Shown in pieces: positions 1-8,277 of a DNA stretch of 64,000 bases. The DNA is from an uncultured Slackia sp. (GTDB lineage Bacteria; Actinomycetota; Coriobacteriia; Coriobacteriales; Eggerthellaceae): NCBI GenBank assembly GCA_934661005.1, contig CAKUIK010000006.1, forward strand, positions 12,618 through 76,617, read 5' to 3'. A program made the translations under genes and the position numbers. Numbering within the stretch: the first letter of the stretch is position 1; each line of letters begins with the position of its first letter. The notes beneath the pieces were generated by a model, which was given only the letters and a program-made list of their open reading frames with translations, had not been told where the DNA came from and made no database searches.

Positions 1-581
1 GCCGCATCGGTCGAGGAGCATGCCGCCGCTTGCCCAATCGATCGCCCTGTCGTATGCCTCACGAACTCGGAAAAACTCAAGGGAAAGAGCTCGCGAGAAA
101 GAGAACGCCCCCTAAACCCCGAAGCCAACTCCGCCGAAAGCATCTTTGACGAAGAACCCGTTACGTAAACGGTGACCTCGTTGGAATCAATAACACGACG
201 CAAAAACACGCTCCAATCGGGCACTTCTTGAATTTCGTCGAAAAAGAGGAAACAGCCTGTTTCCTTGGCGATGGGATGAAGCGCAAAAAATGTATCGAGC
301 ACGTCGGAAAGAAGTTCAGAGGAATAGGGCTTGAGCCGTTCATCCTCGAAGTTGAAATAAAGAATGGTGCGAGGATCATAGCCTGCGGCAACGACATCGT
401 GCATTTCCTGAAAGAGCCTGTACGTTTTCCCACAACGGCGCGTGCCGACAACTATCTGCGCAAGGTTGTTCCGCGCAGGTTTTTGAATAGGCAAAAGGCG
501 AAGGTCTCGCTCAAAGACCTCAGGAATGCCGAGCTGTTCGAAATCCAAAATTTTCTCTTGGACAAGAGCGTTAAACGGCAT
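1..581 (-). CDS. ATP-binding protein (AAA, DUF4143-type), N-terminal part
   Basis: The first 193 codons of a minus-strand gene are open up to the left edge of the window, so the C-terminus is missing. A Walker A motif (VGTRRCGKT) lies near residue 60, followed by YFNFEDERL, a Walker B FLFFDEIQEV and the sensor-like VTGSSSKML. These are typical of stand-alone AAA ATPases that carry a C-terminal DUF4143, a family of unknown role often found as solitary accessory genes. The ATG at 581 has GGAG five bases upstream. The gene is preceded by three palindromic repeats at 595-680. Family assignment is firm; cellular function is unknown. Confidence 0.75.
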   Translation of the reverse strand, partial: MPFNALVQEKILDFEQLGIPEVFERDLRLLPIQKPARNNLAQIVVGTRRCGKTYRLFQEMHDVVAAGYDPRTILYFNFEDERLKPYSSELLSDVLDTFFALHPIAKETGCFLFFDEIQEVPDWSVFLRRVIDSNEVTVYVTGSSSKMLSAELASGFRGRSLSRELFPLSFSEFVRHTTGRSIGQAAACSSTDA

Positions 582-594
582 GCTAAGCTCCAAT

Positions 595-680
595 CTTGCA
601 GTTCTACTTTGCAAGAAATTGTAATTCTTGCAGTTCTACTTTGCAAGATTCCTCTTTTTCTTGCAAAGTAACTTTGCAAG
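595..680. repeat. three 21-bp palindromic repeats upstream of the ATPase gene
   Basis: Copies at 595-615, 627-647 and 660-680 all have CTTGCA at the left end and TTTGCAAG at the right end. The first two are identical and the third differs only in the centre, where it becomes close to a perfect palindrome. The starts are 32-33 bp apart, about three helical turns, so the sites lie on the same face of DNA. They sit directly before the ATPase start and probably are operators or part of its promoter. Confidence 0.6.
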
Positions 681-827
681 ATTCGCGATTTCCAACACTC
701 CGACCGGGCAACACGAATCATCGCTGTCATCGTAGCGTGCGCGATGCCAGTCGCCATCGACGCGCTCGCGCTTTCAACACGCGACGGGCGATTGACGCCC
801 ATCGCGGCAAAACTCCCGTGCGCAGCA

Positions 828-859
828 AAAAGGCCGAAGCACAAGAGCTTCGGCCTTTT
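828..859. terminator. bidirectional intrinsic terminator
   Basis: A 13-bp perfect stem with a six-base loop begins with AAAA and ends with TTTT, so it can work on both strands. It lies just after the end of the flavoprotein gene (stop at 904) and would stop its minus-strand transcript. Between it and the repeats at 595-680, bases 681-827 show no gene. Confidence 0.8.
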
Positions 860-903
860 CAGGGAGGGTTATAGAAGATGAGATAGCGCTTGGGGCCTCG
901 CGA

Positions 904-2598
904 TTACGCGATGTCCTTCGCAGCATTTTTACCAGCGAGGCGGCCAAACGTGACCGAACGACCTGCAGCAGCGCCGGAAAGCAAGTTCACATAGCTATTG
1001 CCAAAATAGCTGCCCGAGCAGTCGCCTGCGGCATACAAGCCCGGAATGGCTTCACCATGCTCGTCGATGACGTGCATATCGGTATCGATCTTCACGCCGT
1101 CAAGCGTCGAAATGAAGTAGCCGCCATGCTGGCGCACGCCACGGAACGGAGGCGTGTCCATATGGCTCAAACGATACGCCTCTTTTCCAAAGTCGGGGTC
1201 ATCGCCCGCATCGGCAAGCTCATTGTAGCGAGCAACCGTTTTCGCGAAAGCATCAGCGGGAATGTTGAGCTTTTCAGCCAAGCCCTCGATGGTGTCGGAC
1301 TCAACGATGTAACCCTTGTCCATCAGATCTTGGTTCATGCTGTCAATGACGACGAGAGGCATGACCGGCGCGGTTCCGTTCGCATGAGGGAACAGGCGGG
1401 AGCAGCCATGCGTGTCGAAGCGCTCGATGTCTGCCGCATAGTTAGCGTCCCACACGGTGCAATACGTTGAACCCTTCAGGTTCAACGACGTATGCAGAAT
1501 ATGGTCGTAGCAGCCAGATTCGTTGGTAAAGCGCTCGCCATCCAAGTTGACTTTCAAGAAGGGCTGGCTACCCATCCAGAACAACTGGCCATTCGCGGCA
1601 TCGGTCGCGTCAGGTTCAACCGCCGCTCGGTCGAAAAGCACGCCCGCATGGCAATCGTCCATCACGCCGCCTGCCCACAGGCATGCCTTGATACCGTCGC
1701 CGGTGACACCCGGGAACGCGCTGTTGATGCCGATGAGCTTCACGGTTTCAGGCTGCAGCGCCTCAAGCATATCCATGTTGGACGCGTAACCGCCCGTGCA
1801 CATAATCACGCCCTTGCTCGCATTGTAGCGAACAACGTCGTTGCCCTGCTTGGCATACGCGCCCGTTACGCGACCGGTCTCATCTTTGATGAGGCACTGC
1901 AACGCGGTATCGTGATGAACCTCAAGGCCCAGACCCTTACCGTACTCCATAAGAATGCCGGCGGTATAGCTCGTGGAATACTCGGGACCCTTCCACTGAA
2001 CGGAATGTCCCACGTCATAGGTGGGAAAGCGCATATGGTTGGTATGGTCGTCAACCTCATGCGCAAAGACCGTATCGTTCTCTGCCAAGCGCTCGGTATA
2101 CCAGTCAATGGCCTCGCCCGAATTGTCAGCCCACACGGCATACAGACGATCGTCGCCGTAGCCATTTGCCTGGCGAACCATTTCGTTGATGACGTCGAAA
2201 CGATTCGGATTAGCGCCATCGGCCTGCTGCTGCGAGCTATTAAGAGCGCCGAGCGTATCGCGAACGCCGTCAGACACCGCGTCTTCGCCAACCTTCTCGA
2301 TGCAGATGCATTTCGCGCCATTTTCGACAGCGGAGCATGCCGCGAAAATGCCCGACGTGCCAGCACCGACGACGAGAACCTCGGTATCGTAGGTTTCCTT
2401 CACGTCGGAATCGCTGAACTGCGGAGCTTCGCCAAGCCAATCGGCCTTCGACGCCGACGCACCTTTGGCATCGCCGTCTGCCGAATTCTGGCTTGCGGCG
2501 GGCGCGCAGCCAGAAAGCGCGGCCGCGCCAGCGGCGCCAGCAAGAGCAACGCCTGCGCCCTTGAAGAAATTACGGCGACTCAATCCTTCATTGTGCAT
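904..2598 (-). CDS. Tat-exported FAD-dependent reductase (fumarate/urocanate reductase-like flavoprotein)
   Basis: A 564-residue protein with a Tat signal (SRRNFFKG, residues 7-14) and a lipobox-like LSGC ending at Cys31, so it is probably exported folded and may be lipid-anchored. The FAD dinucleotide fold GAGTSG is at 78-83. The C-terminal GLYAAGDCSGSYFGNSY block is typical of the fumarate reductase/succinate dehydrogenase flavoprotein family. There is no N-terminal heme domain, so electrons must come from a separate partner. Such single-gene reductases are strongly expanded in Eggerthellaceae and reduce diverse organic acceptors; the substrate cannot be read from sequence. The start has AAGGAGG in front. 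Divergent from the LysR gene at 2763, which is its likely regulator. Confidence 0.85.
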   Translation of the reverse strand: MHNEGLSRRNFFKGAGVALAGAAGAAALSGCAPAASQNSADGDAKGASASKADWLGEAPQFSDSDVKETYDTEVLVVGAGTSGIFAACSAVENGAKCICIEKVGEDAVSDGVRDTLGALNSSQQQADGANPNRFDVINEMVRQANGYGDDRLYAVWADNSGEAIDWYTERLAENDTVFAHEVDDHTNHMRFPTYDVGHSVQWKGPEYSTSYTAGILMEYGKGLGLEVHHDTALQCLIKDETGRVTGAYAKQGNDVVRYNASKGVIMCTGGYASNMDMLEALQPETVKLIGINSAFPGVTGDGIKACLWAGGVMDDCHAGVLFDRAAVEPDATDAANGQLFWMGSQPFLKVNLDGERFTNESGCYDHILHTSLNLKGSTYCTVWDANYAADIERFDTHGCSRLFPHANGTAPVMPLVVIDSMNQDLMDKGYIVESDTIEGLAEKLNIPADAFAKTVARYNELADAGDDPDFGKEAYRLSHMDTPPFRGVRQHGGYFISTLDGVKIDTDMHVIDEHGEAIPGLYAAGDCSGSYFGNSYVNLLSGAAAGRSVTFGRLAGKNAAKDIA

Positions 2599-2674
2599 AT
2601 TTTCCTCCTTGCAACACGCGAAACGCGACCAGCCCTTCGCCGGAATCGCCTTCGCATCGCAAGACTATATGGGC

Positions 2675-2688
2675 TTCACACCTGTGAA
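2675..2688. promoter_or_regulatory. inverted repeat TTCACA-CC-TGTGAA, candidate operator
   Basis: A perfect 6-bp inverted repeat with a two-base spacer lies in the 164-bp divergent region between the flavoprotein and LysR genes. LysR proteins bind interrupted dyads in such places, and this is the clearest dyad there. Assignment to this regulator is inference. Confidence 0.4.
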
Positions 2689-2762
2689 AAAAGGATATAT
2701 ACTTGCCGCAAAACGCAAGCAGAGCTTGCGTTTAAGAAACGGCATTACGAAAGGGCGCAGCC

Positions 2763-3659
2763 GTGGAATTAAGCCAACTTCGATATTTTCTGGCGGTTTC
2801 CGAAACGCTGAACTATACAAAGGCCGCCGAACGTTGTCTCATTTCAAGACAAGCAATGCGCCAGGCCCTCCGCGCGCTCGAATGCGAAATCGGAGCGCCC
2901 CTCGTTCAAAACAGCCATAATCATCTGTCGCTCACAAAAGCAGGGACGACGTTCGCTCAAGAAATTAAACCCGCAGTGAGCATGGCCGACGAAGCGCTAC
3001 GACACGTAAAAGCGCTCGCATGCCAACATGTCTCACTTAATGTCGCCTACCCCGCGACGTTTTTTCCGTTTTTGCTCCCGAGCCTCCGAGACACCCTCTC
3101 CGACTTCTCTCAGGCTTTCCCAAACATCAACATAGTCGAACACATGGCCGCGAATGACGCCGAGATGCATGCACTCGTTTCCTCTGAATTGCCCGACCTC
3201 GCGCTTAACTTAGATGCTGAAAATCGCTCTGAGTATTCAGCAACTACCCTAATCACGTGGGACATAGGCATATCTATGTCGAAGAATAATCCCCTGGCGA
3301 CACGCAAAGAACTCTCGCTGCGAGATGTCTCCGGCATGGAGCTCACCGGATTCGCCAACACCTCGGCCCCCATATTGCAAGCAGCAGAAAGGGCGGGCAT
3401 ACCCTTGAGGTTCAGCGCTGCGCCAGACGTAATTACAGCGCTTCACGCCGCCACGCACGAGGGGGCAGGATTCATCGACGTTATTCCCTATCGGGGCTAC
3501 AGCCTCAGCCTCGGACTCGATTCCGTCGTCGTGCCCCTGTCAGGCTTCACATGCGATTTGCTGATGTACGCAAACGACAATGCCACTCACCCTGAACACG
3601 TCCAGCTTTTGAAAGACTTCCTTATCGCCCAATGCAACAAGGAAGACGATAGGGCGTAA
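2763..3659 (+). CDS. LysR-family transcriptional regulator
   Basis: A 298-residue regulator with an N-terminal winged helix-turn-helix (the segment around NYTKAAERCLISRQAMRQAL, residues 17-36) and a C-terminal periplasmic-binding-like effector domain. It starts with GTG, supported by AAAGGG seven bases upstream. It is divergent from the Tat flavoprotein, the usual arrangement of a LysR gene and its target. The effector is probably the flavoprotein substrate or a related acid. The MFS transporter gene converges from the other side, which could make a small acceptor-uptake and reduction module. Confidence 0.88.
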   Translation: MELSQLRYFLAVSETLNYTKAAERCLISRQAMRQALRALECEIGAPLVQNSHNHLSLTKAGTTFAQEIKPAVSMADEALRHVKALACQHVSLNVAYPATFFPFLLPSLRDTLSDFSQAFPNINIVEHMAANDAEMHALVSSELPDLALNLDAENRSEYSATTLITWDIGISMSKNNPLATRKELSLRDVSGMELTGFANTSAPILQAAERAGIPLRFSAAPDVITALHAATHEGAGFIDVIPYRGYSLSLGLDSVVVPLSGFTCDLLMYANDNATHPEHVQLLKDFLIAQCNKEDDRA

Positions 3660-3776
3660 CGTCAGCGAAAACAGCGCGCCATGAGAAACGCAGCGAGCGC
3701 AATCGCCTTGGTCGCATTGCGCGGTGAGGTCACCGCCAACATCTCGCTTCACACGATAGCAGCCGCCAAAAGCGCA

Positions 3777-5195
3777 CTACTTCTTCTTTGCGACGATAAG
3801 GCCGGCGCGGCGAAACGCCATGTACACGATGTAGCTCGCCGCCACCACGGGCACCATGACGAGAAACAGCGCACGATAGCCGAACGCGGGCGCAATCCAG
3901 CCCACCAAAAACGGGCACAGTCCAATGGCCACGTCAAGCAGCACGAAATACGTGGAATTCGCAGCAGTAAGACGCTCATCGGGGCTGCGGCGCATAGCGA
4001 GCACAAGGCCGTTGGGCTGCACCGAGCCAACGCCCACGCCGGAAAGCGCCGCCGATACGAGCAGCATGGCACCATTTTGCGCGATACCCATAATGAGCAT
4101 GCTCACACCAAGGCAAACGAAGCCCAAGGTCATAATGCCCTTGTCGCCGGCCGAATCGAACCAGCGCCCCGTGAACGGACGCGTTACGAACATGGCGACG
4201 GAATACGACACGAAGAAAAAGTTCGCGGCGCCCGTAAGTCCCACCTCGGCCGCGTAAGGATTGATATACGTGATGAGGGTGCCATACGCGAGATACCCCA
4301 CCATAATGGAGATTGACACGGGCAGCGCGCGCACCTCGATGAAATTCGCCAGACTGAGCTTGTGCTTTTTCACGGGCCTGTTCGAATCGCGCGAACCGTC
4401 GCGCTTCGTCTCACCAGCCTCGCCAGCCGATCCGGCCTCGCCAGCCACTGCGGCCGCATTGGTCGCCCCTTCCAATTTCGCCTCGCCGACCGCTTCGCGC
4501 GCGCCGGCAGCCTTGGCGGTTTCCACGGGCTCGCATTCGGCACCACGCTTCGCCCCGGCCGCTTCTGCGCGCTGCTTACGACCAGGCAAAACTACACCAA
4601 TTGCCGCGATATAGCCCACAGCAATCATGCCCAGGCACGCGATAAAGAGCGCATCGAAATTGCTGGAATTCGAAAACGCCGAGCCCATCAAGGGGCCGAG
4701 CGCTGCGCCGAGCGTAACTGAAAGCATGTAATACCCCACGCCCTCGCCCTTGCGCGAAAACGGCACGACGCTGCTCACGATGGACGTGACCGTCGTTTGC
4801 GACAGGCCATAAAACGCACCATGCAAAAAGCGCAGCACGATGAATACGCCAATGGCCGGCACATGTTCGAATGCCAGGTATAAAAGCGTGCAGGCAACCT
4901 CGCCCGTCATGCATGCCACAAGCACGCGACCGCGGCCGATTTTGTCAATCACGCCGCCGAAGAACAAACGTGAACACAGCGCGCCCAAAATGAACACGCT
5001 CGCCGTGAAGCCGCCCTCGGTGGCTCCGGCCGCAAATTGCATGGCCGAATAGCCCGCCATGGCAACCATGAGCGCGTAATATTGCATATAGAGAATGAAA
5101 TTCACCGCGAATCCAGCGATGAAACGCGGCGTGAAAATGGGTTCGTTGGTTTTGCCCGATTGGCCGATATTCGATTTCGCAGATGCCTGAGGCAT
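3777..5195 (-). CDS. MFS transporter, 12-TM, with long central loop
   Basis: A 472-residue major facilitator. The motif A-like loop GGVIDKIGRGRVLV and a second copy after the central loop (GRWFDSAGDKG) show the duplicated 6+6 helix fold. Between helices 6 and 7 is an unusually long hydrophilic loop of about 75 residues rich in Ala, Gly, Glu and Lys, of low complexity. Substrate unknown; export of small molecules or uptake of an organic acid are both possible. The ATG at 5195 is preceded by AAGGAG. It converges on the LysR gene. Confidence 0.8.
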   Translation of the reverse strand: MPQASAKSNIGQSGKTNEPIFTPRFIAGFAVNFILYMQYYALMVAMAGYSAMQFAAGATEGGFTASVFILGALCSRLFFGGVIDKIGRGRVLVACMTGEVACTLLYLAFEHVPAIGVFIVLRFLHGAFYGLSQTTVTSIVSSVVPFSRKGEGVGYYMLSVTLGAALGPLMGSAFSNSSNFDALFIACLGMIAVGYIAAIGVVLPGRKQRAEAAGAKRGAECEPVETAKAAGAREAVGEAKLEGATNAAAVAGEAGSAGEAGETKRDGSRDSNRPVKKHKLSLANFIEVRALPVSISIMVGYLAYGTLITYINPYAAEVGLTGAANFFFVSYSVAMFVTRPFTGRWFDSAGDKGIMTLGFVCLGVSMLIMGIAQNGAMLLVSAALSGVGVGSVQPNGLVLAMRRSPDERLTAANSTYFVLLDVAIGLCPFLVGWIAPAFGYRALFLVMVPVVAASYIVYMAFRRAGLIVAKKK

Positions 5196-5343
5196 GGATA
5201 TATGCTCCTTGGGTAGTTCTTCACGCGCTATTTCCGCACGTGAGCAACGAGTATCCCGCGGAAATGCCGCGAATTCATGGAATTCAGCACACCTTCACGA
5301 AACGTGCGAGTTTCCCAAGAAGTTTACGGCCAGATACAAGAAG

Positions 5344-5371
5344 GGCCGGGAGGCGCAAGGCTCTCCCGGCC
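5344..5371 (-). terminator. hairpin terminator of the glutamate synthase operon
   Basis: A 9-bp GC stem (GGCCGGGAG/CTCCCGGCC) about 290 bases downstream of the GXGXG gene. On the minus strand it is followed by the moderately T-rich CTTCTTGTATCT. It is a plausible but weak terminator. Confidence 0.45.
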
Positions 5372-5494
5372 AAAACGGCCACGCGGTCGCCACGTTGTCG
5401 CGGGCCGATAGAATGGTCAAAACGAGCCGCCGCTGGACGAACAAAGTCAGCGAGCGGGATTCTGGCGAGTGCAGTTCGAGCGAGACCGAGGCGA

Positions 5495-5652
5495 CGCGTA
5501 CTTCGGTACGCGAGCCATTGAATATGCCCAAACGGCATATTCAATCCCAAACTTCCGCGCCCGAGCGGGCGTAGCCAGCTCAGCTGGCTACGAAACACAC
5601 CGCCAGAATCCCGTGCAGCGTCGCTCAAGTGCGCCATTCGTCAGAACGGCGC
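5495..5652. repeat. cluster of five consecutive short hairpins
   Basis: Inverted repeats lie at 5495-5512 (7-bp stem with a TTCG loop), 5518-5544 (11-bp stem), 5558-5571, 5571-5591 (9-bp stem) and 5631-5652. They fill the region just after the stop of the GXGXG gene at 5657. The rest of the 5196-5656 gap has no gene that can be supported. The cluster may protect or process the 3' end of the operon transcript. Confidence 0.6.
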
Positions 5653-5656
5653 AGCA

Positions 5657-6433
5657 TCAGTTTGCGTACATGCTGGCGTAGGGGCGGCTGTTTGCGGGGC
5701 GAAGTCGATAGAACCCTTCACCCGTGACATCGACCGGACCGCCAATTTCTTCAGCGAATTTCTCGTTGTATTCTCCGAGCAGGCGCGCGAGCACCTTGCA
5801 GTCGTGCTCGTCGACCGGTTCTTGCACCAGGCCCGCGGGAATATCGCGCTCGTCGAGCACATGCTTCAGGTAGATGACGCCGCCATGCATGCCCGTCGCC
5901 AAGTACGGGCCCGCCGTGCCCATGAGCACGATCACGCCGCCTGCCATGTATTCACCCAAAAAGCTGCCCGCATCGCCGCCGATCACAATGGCCGGCGCCT
6001 TGTCGCCGTATTGCTTCATGTGAATGCCAACACGCCAACCGCATCCGTCGCGCACCAAAATACGGCCGCCACGCATGCCGTAGCCCGCTGCATCGCCCAC
6101 GCGTCCATGAATCACGATATCACCGTCGTTCATGGTGTTGGCGACCTGGTCTTGTGCATTGCCGAAGACCTCGATTTCGCCGCCGTCCATGTAGCAGGCC
6201 ATGTCGTTGCCGGGCACACCGTGAATCTCGAGCCGCTTGCCCGCGGGCATGCCGCACCCGAGGTAACGTTGGGCGAACGTTTCGCGCAGCTCCACCACGT
6301 CGGCGTCTTCAAGTGCCGCGCGCACCGCCGCATTGCCTTCAGTGAAATGCACAGTGCCGAGCGTGACCACCGTTTTTTCGTCGAGCTTTTCGACAATAGG
6401 TTCAGTCGTGGGAAGGTTTCCGAATTCTGCCAT
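5657..6433 (-). CDS. glutamate synthase GXGXG-domain protein (GltB domain 3, stand-alone)
   Basis: A 258-residue protein made almost wholly of the right-handed beta-helix of the large glutamate synthase subunit. It contains repeats such as GRVGDAAGYGMRGG, GGDAGSFLGEYMAGG and GPYLATGMHGG. In bacterial GltB this is the C-terminal structural domain; here it is a separate gene, as in archaea and Thermotoga. The chosen ATG at 6433 lies one base after the stop of the upstream oxidoreductase gene; a longer open frame upstream would run into that gene. Last gene of the operon 11018-5657. Confidence 0.85.
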   Translation of the reverse strand: MAEFGNLPTTEPIVEKLDEKTVVTLGTVHFTEGNAAVRAALEDADVVELRETFAQRYLGCGMPAGKRLEIHGVPGNDMACYMDGGEIEVFGNAQDQVANTMNDGDIVIHGRVGDAAGYGMRGGRILVRDGCGWRVGIHMKQYGDKAPAIVIGGDAGSFLGEYMAGGVIVLMGTAGPYLATGMHGGVIYLKHVLDERDIPAGLVQEPVDEHDCKVLARLLGEYNEKFAEEIGGPVDVTGEGFYRLRPANSRPYASMYAN

Positions 6434-6434
6434 G

Positions 6435-7796
6435 TTATTCCTCGCCTTCTGCTTTGGGCCAGCCGAGCGCGTTGAGCGTCGAGGGGTAGCCGCGATGCAG
6501 TCGCGCAGCCCCTTGCGGGAAATCGATGTTGAGAGGAACGCGATCAAACGTATCGGCGGCAAGCGACGCCACGGGCACGCCGTGCTCGATCATGGCCGTG
6601 TACATGCCCGCATTATCGGGTCGATTCAGAAGCACGTAGCCCACAAGCTTGCCGTCGCGCATGACGAATTTCACATACTCGTCGCCTTCGACTTCTACGC
6701 GAACGTCAAAGTCGCCATCGGCTGGCGGATTGATGATTCCCGAGGTCAAAAGCGTCACGTCGAAGAAATCGACCGCATTCACCGCAAAGCTGCCCTCATC
6801 GGGAAGCGCACCGGGCACGCCCGCCATATGCATGGCGGCAATGCGGCCCTGGCGAACGGCGTTGGGCCACAGCGCCAGCGGACGCTCGCTGCCGTCGAGC
6901 GTATCGGTCACCTGGGTCACATCGCCCGCGGCATACACATCGGCAAGGCTCGTTTGCAAATCGGGCCCGCATACAAGACCGCGACCCTGCTCGGCGCCCG
7001 CCTCAACGGCAAGCTTGCTCGCCGGACGCACACCAACCGCGACGATAACCATGTCGCACGCCTCGTCGGTGCCGTCGGTCAAGCGCACATGCGTCACACG
7101 CTCGCCTTCGCCGAGCATCTCGTCGACCGACATGCCACGATGGCAGTAAATGCCATATGGCTCCACCAGGCGCTCAACAACTGCGGCGCCATCGGCATCG
7201 AGCACGGCTGGCAAAATGCGCGGGCTGCGATCGAACACGTCGATGCGGTCGGCATGGTGGCTCAGCGCCTCGGCCGCCTTCATGCCAATAAGACCGCCAC
7301 CAATCACCACAACGCGGCTTTCGCGCCCTTCCGCATGGGCTCGGCTGGTTGCCTCGCGTACGTCGTCCCAGGCCGCCAGCGCATCATCGAGCGTGATGAA
7401 GGTATGCACATTCGTGTGGCCTTCCATGCCGGCGATGGGCGGCACGAAAGGAACAGAGCCCGTAGCGAGCAGGCATTTCCCGTAGGAGATCTCTTCCCCA
7501 CCCGCAAGCGTCACTTCATGGGCGGAGGCATCGAGCGCCACGGCTTCAAATTCAGCGCCGAACAGCGTTTCGATACCGCGCTTCTCGTAGAAATCGGCCG
7601 GCTTGTAGTCAAGGTGCTCGCGATCGGTTTTGCCCTCGAGCAAATACGAAATGAGCGGTCGGCCATAGCAATGGTAGGGCTCATGGGAAATCATGATGAT
7701 GCTTTTGCCCGGCGCGGCCACAGAAAGGAATTCCGCCGCGGTAACGCCTGCCGCAGAATTGCCGATGATCAGGAAATCACACGTATGGTGCGCCAT
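6435..7796 (-). CDS. FAD/NAD(P)-binding oxidoreductase of the split glutamate synthase
   Basis: A 453-residue pyridine-nucleotide-disulfide-type reductase. The N-terminal FAD fold (FLIIGNSAAGVTAAEFL) is followed by a central NAD(P) fold (VVVIGGGLIGMKAAEAL) and a second FAD motif (DVYAAGDVTQ). It probably passes electrons between NAD(P)H, the ferredoxin encoded next to it and the FMN synthase, taking the place of GltD. The ATG at 7796 directly follows the stop of the ferredoxin gene at 7798, so the two are translationally coupled. Confidence 0.85.
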   Translation of the reverse strand: MAHHTCDFLIIGNSAAGVTAAEFLSVAAPGKSIIMISHEPYHCYGRPLISYLLEGKTDREHLDYKPADFYEKRGIETLFGAEFEAVALDASAHEVTLAGGEEISYGKCLLATGSVPFVPPIAGMEGHTNVHTFITLDDALAAWDDVREATSRAHAEGRESRVVVIGGGLIGMKAAEALSHHADRIDVFDRSPRILPAVLDADGAAVVERLVEPYGIYCHRGMSVDEMLGEGERVTHVRLTDGTDEACDMVIVAVGVRPASKLAVEAGAEQGRGLVCGPDLQTSLADVYAAGDVTQVTDTLDGSERPLALWPNAVRQGRIAAMHMAGVPGALPDEGSFAVNAVDFFDVTLLTSGIINPPADGDFDVRVEVEGDEYVKFVMRDGKLVGYVLLNRPDNAGMYTAMIEHGVPVASLAADTFDRVPLNIDFPQGAARLHRGYPSTLNALGWPKAEGEE

Positions 7797-7797
7797 G

Positions 7798-8277
7798 CTA
7801 CATCGCCTCGCTTTCCACGTAAATGAGCGCGCGGTTCGGGCAAGCGGCAACGCAGCTCGGCTCGCCCGGAGTTCCCGCGCCGTCGCCGCACAAATCGCAC
7901 TTCAGGGCAATGGGCTTCACGCCCGACGGAGCCGGAACCACTGTAATGGCGCCAAACGGACACATGCTCACGCACGTGCGACAGCCAACGCAACGCACCG
8001 GGTCGCTCGTGACCACGCCGGTTATCGGGTCGCGCTGCATGGCGCCTGAAATGCAGCTCTCTACGCACTTCGGCTTGGCGCAGTGGCGGCAGTTCGCGGC
8101 AAAGCTCACAATATTGTCGCCTTCAACGCGCACGCGATTGTAGATTTCATCGCCCGCAAGCGTAAACGCCTTCACGATATTGCCCGGCCATGGCGAATGC
8201 TGCGCCTTGCACGCCACTTCGCAACGGCGGCAATTCACGCACCATTCGGGAATCGCGTAAATCCTCTTCATCCCCAT
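7798..8277 (-). CDS. 4Fe-4S ferredoxin-type electron carrier of the glutamate synthase operon
   Basis: A 159-residue protein with four Cys clusters in the DmsB/HycB style: CVNCRRCEVAC, CRHCAKPKCVESC, CVGCRTCVSMC and CDLCGDG...CVAAC. It should bind up to four 4Fe-4S centres and act as cytoplasmic electron carrier (no signal peptide). The ATG at 8277 overlaps the TGA of the upstream synthase gene, which fixes the start and points to coupled translation. Archaeal-type split glutamate synthases often carry such an extra ferredoxin. Confidence 0.85.
   Translation of the reverse strand: MGMKRIYAIPEWCVNCRRCEVACKAQHSPWPGNIVKAFTLAGDEIYNRVRVEGDNIVSFAANCRHCAKPKCVESCISGAMQRDPITGVVTSDPVRCVGCRTCVSMCPFGAITVVPAPSGVKPIALKCDLCGDGAGTPGEPSCVAACPNRALIYVESEAM

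Noticed and set aside
228..671. 147-codon plus-strand frame at the left edge
   Set aside because: The minus strand encodes an ATPase with Walker A and B motifs; the plus frame crosses the repeats and has no support.
1492..2772. 426-codon plus-strand frame
   Set aside because: Mirror of the flavoprotein gene caused by high GC and codon bias; no ribosome site and no recognisable domains.
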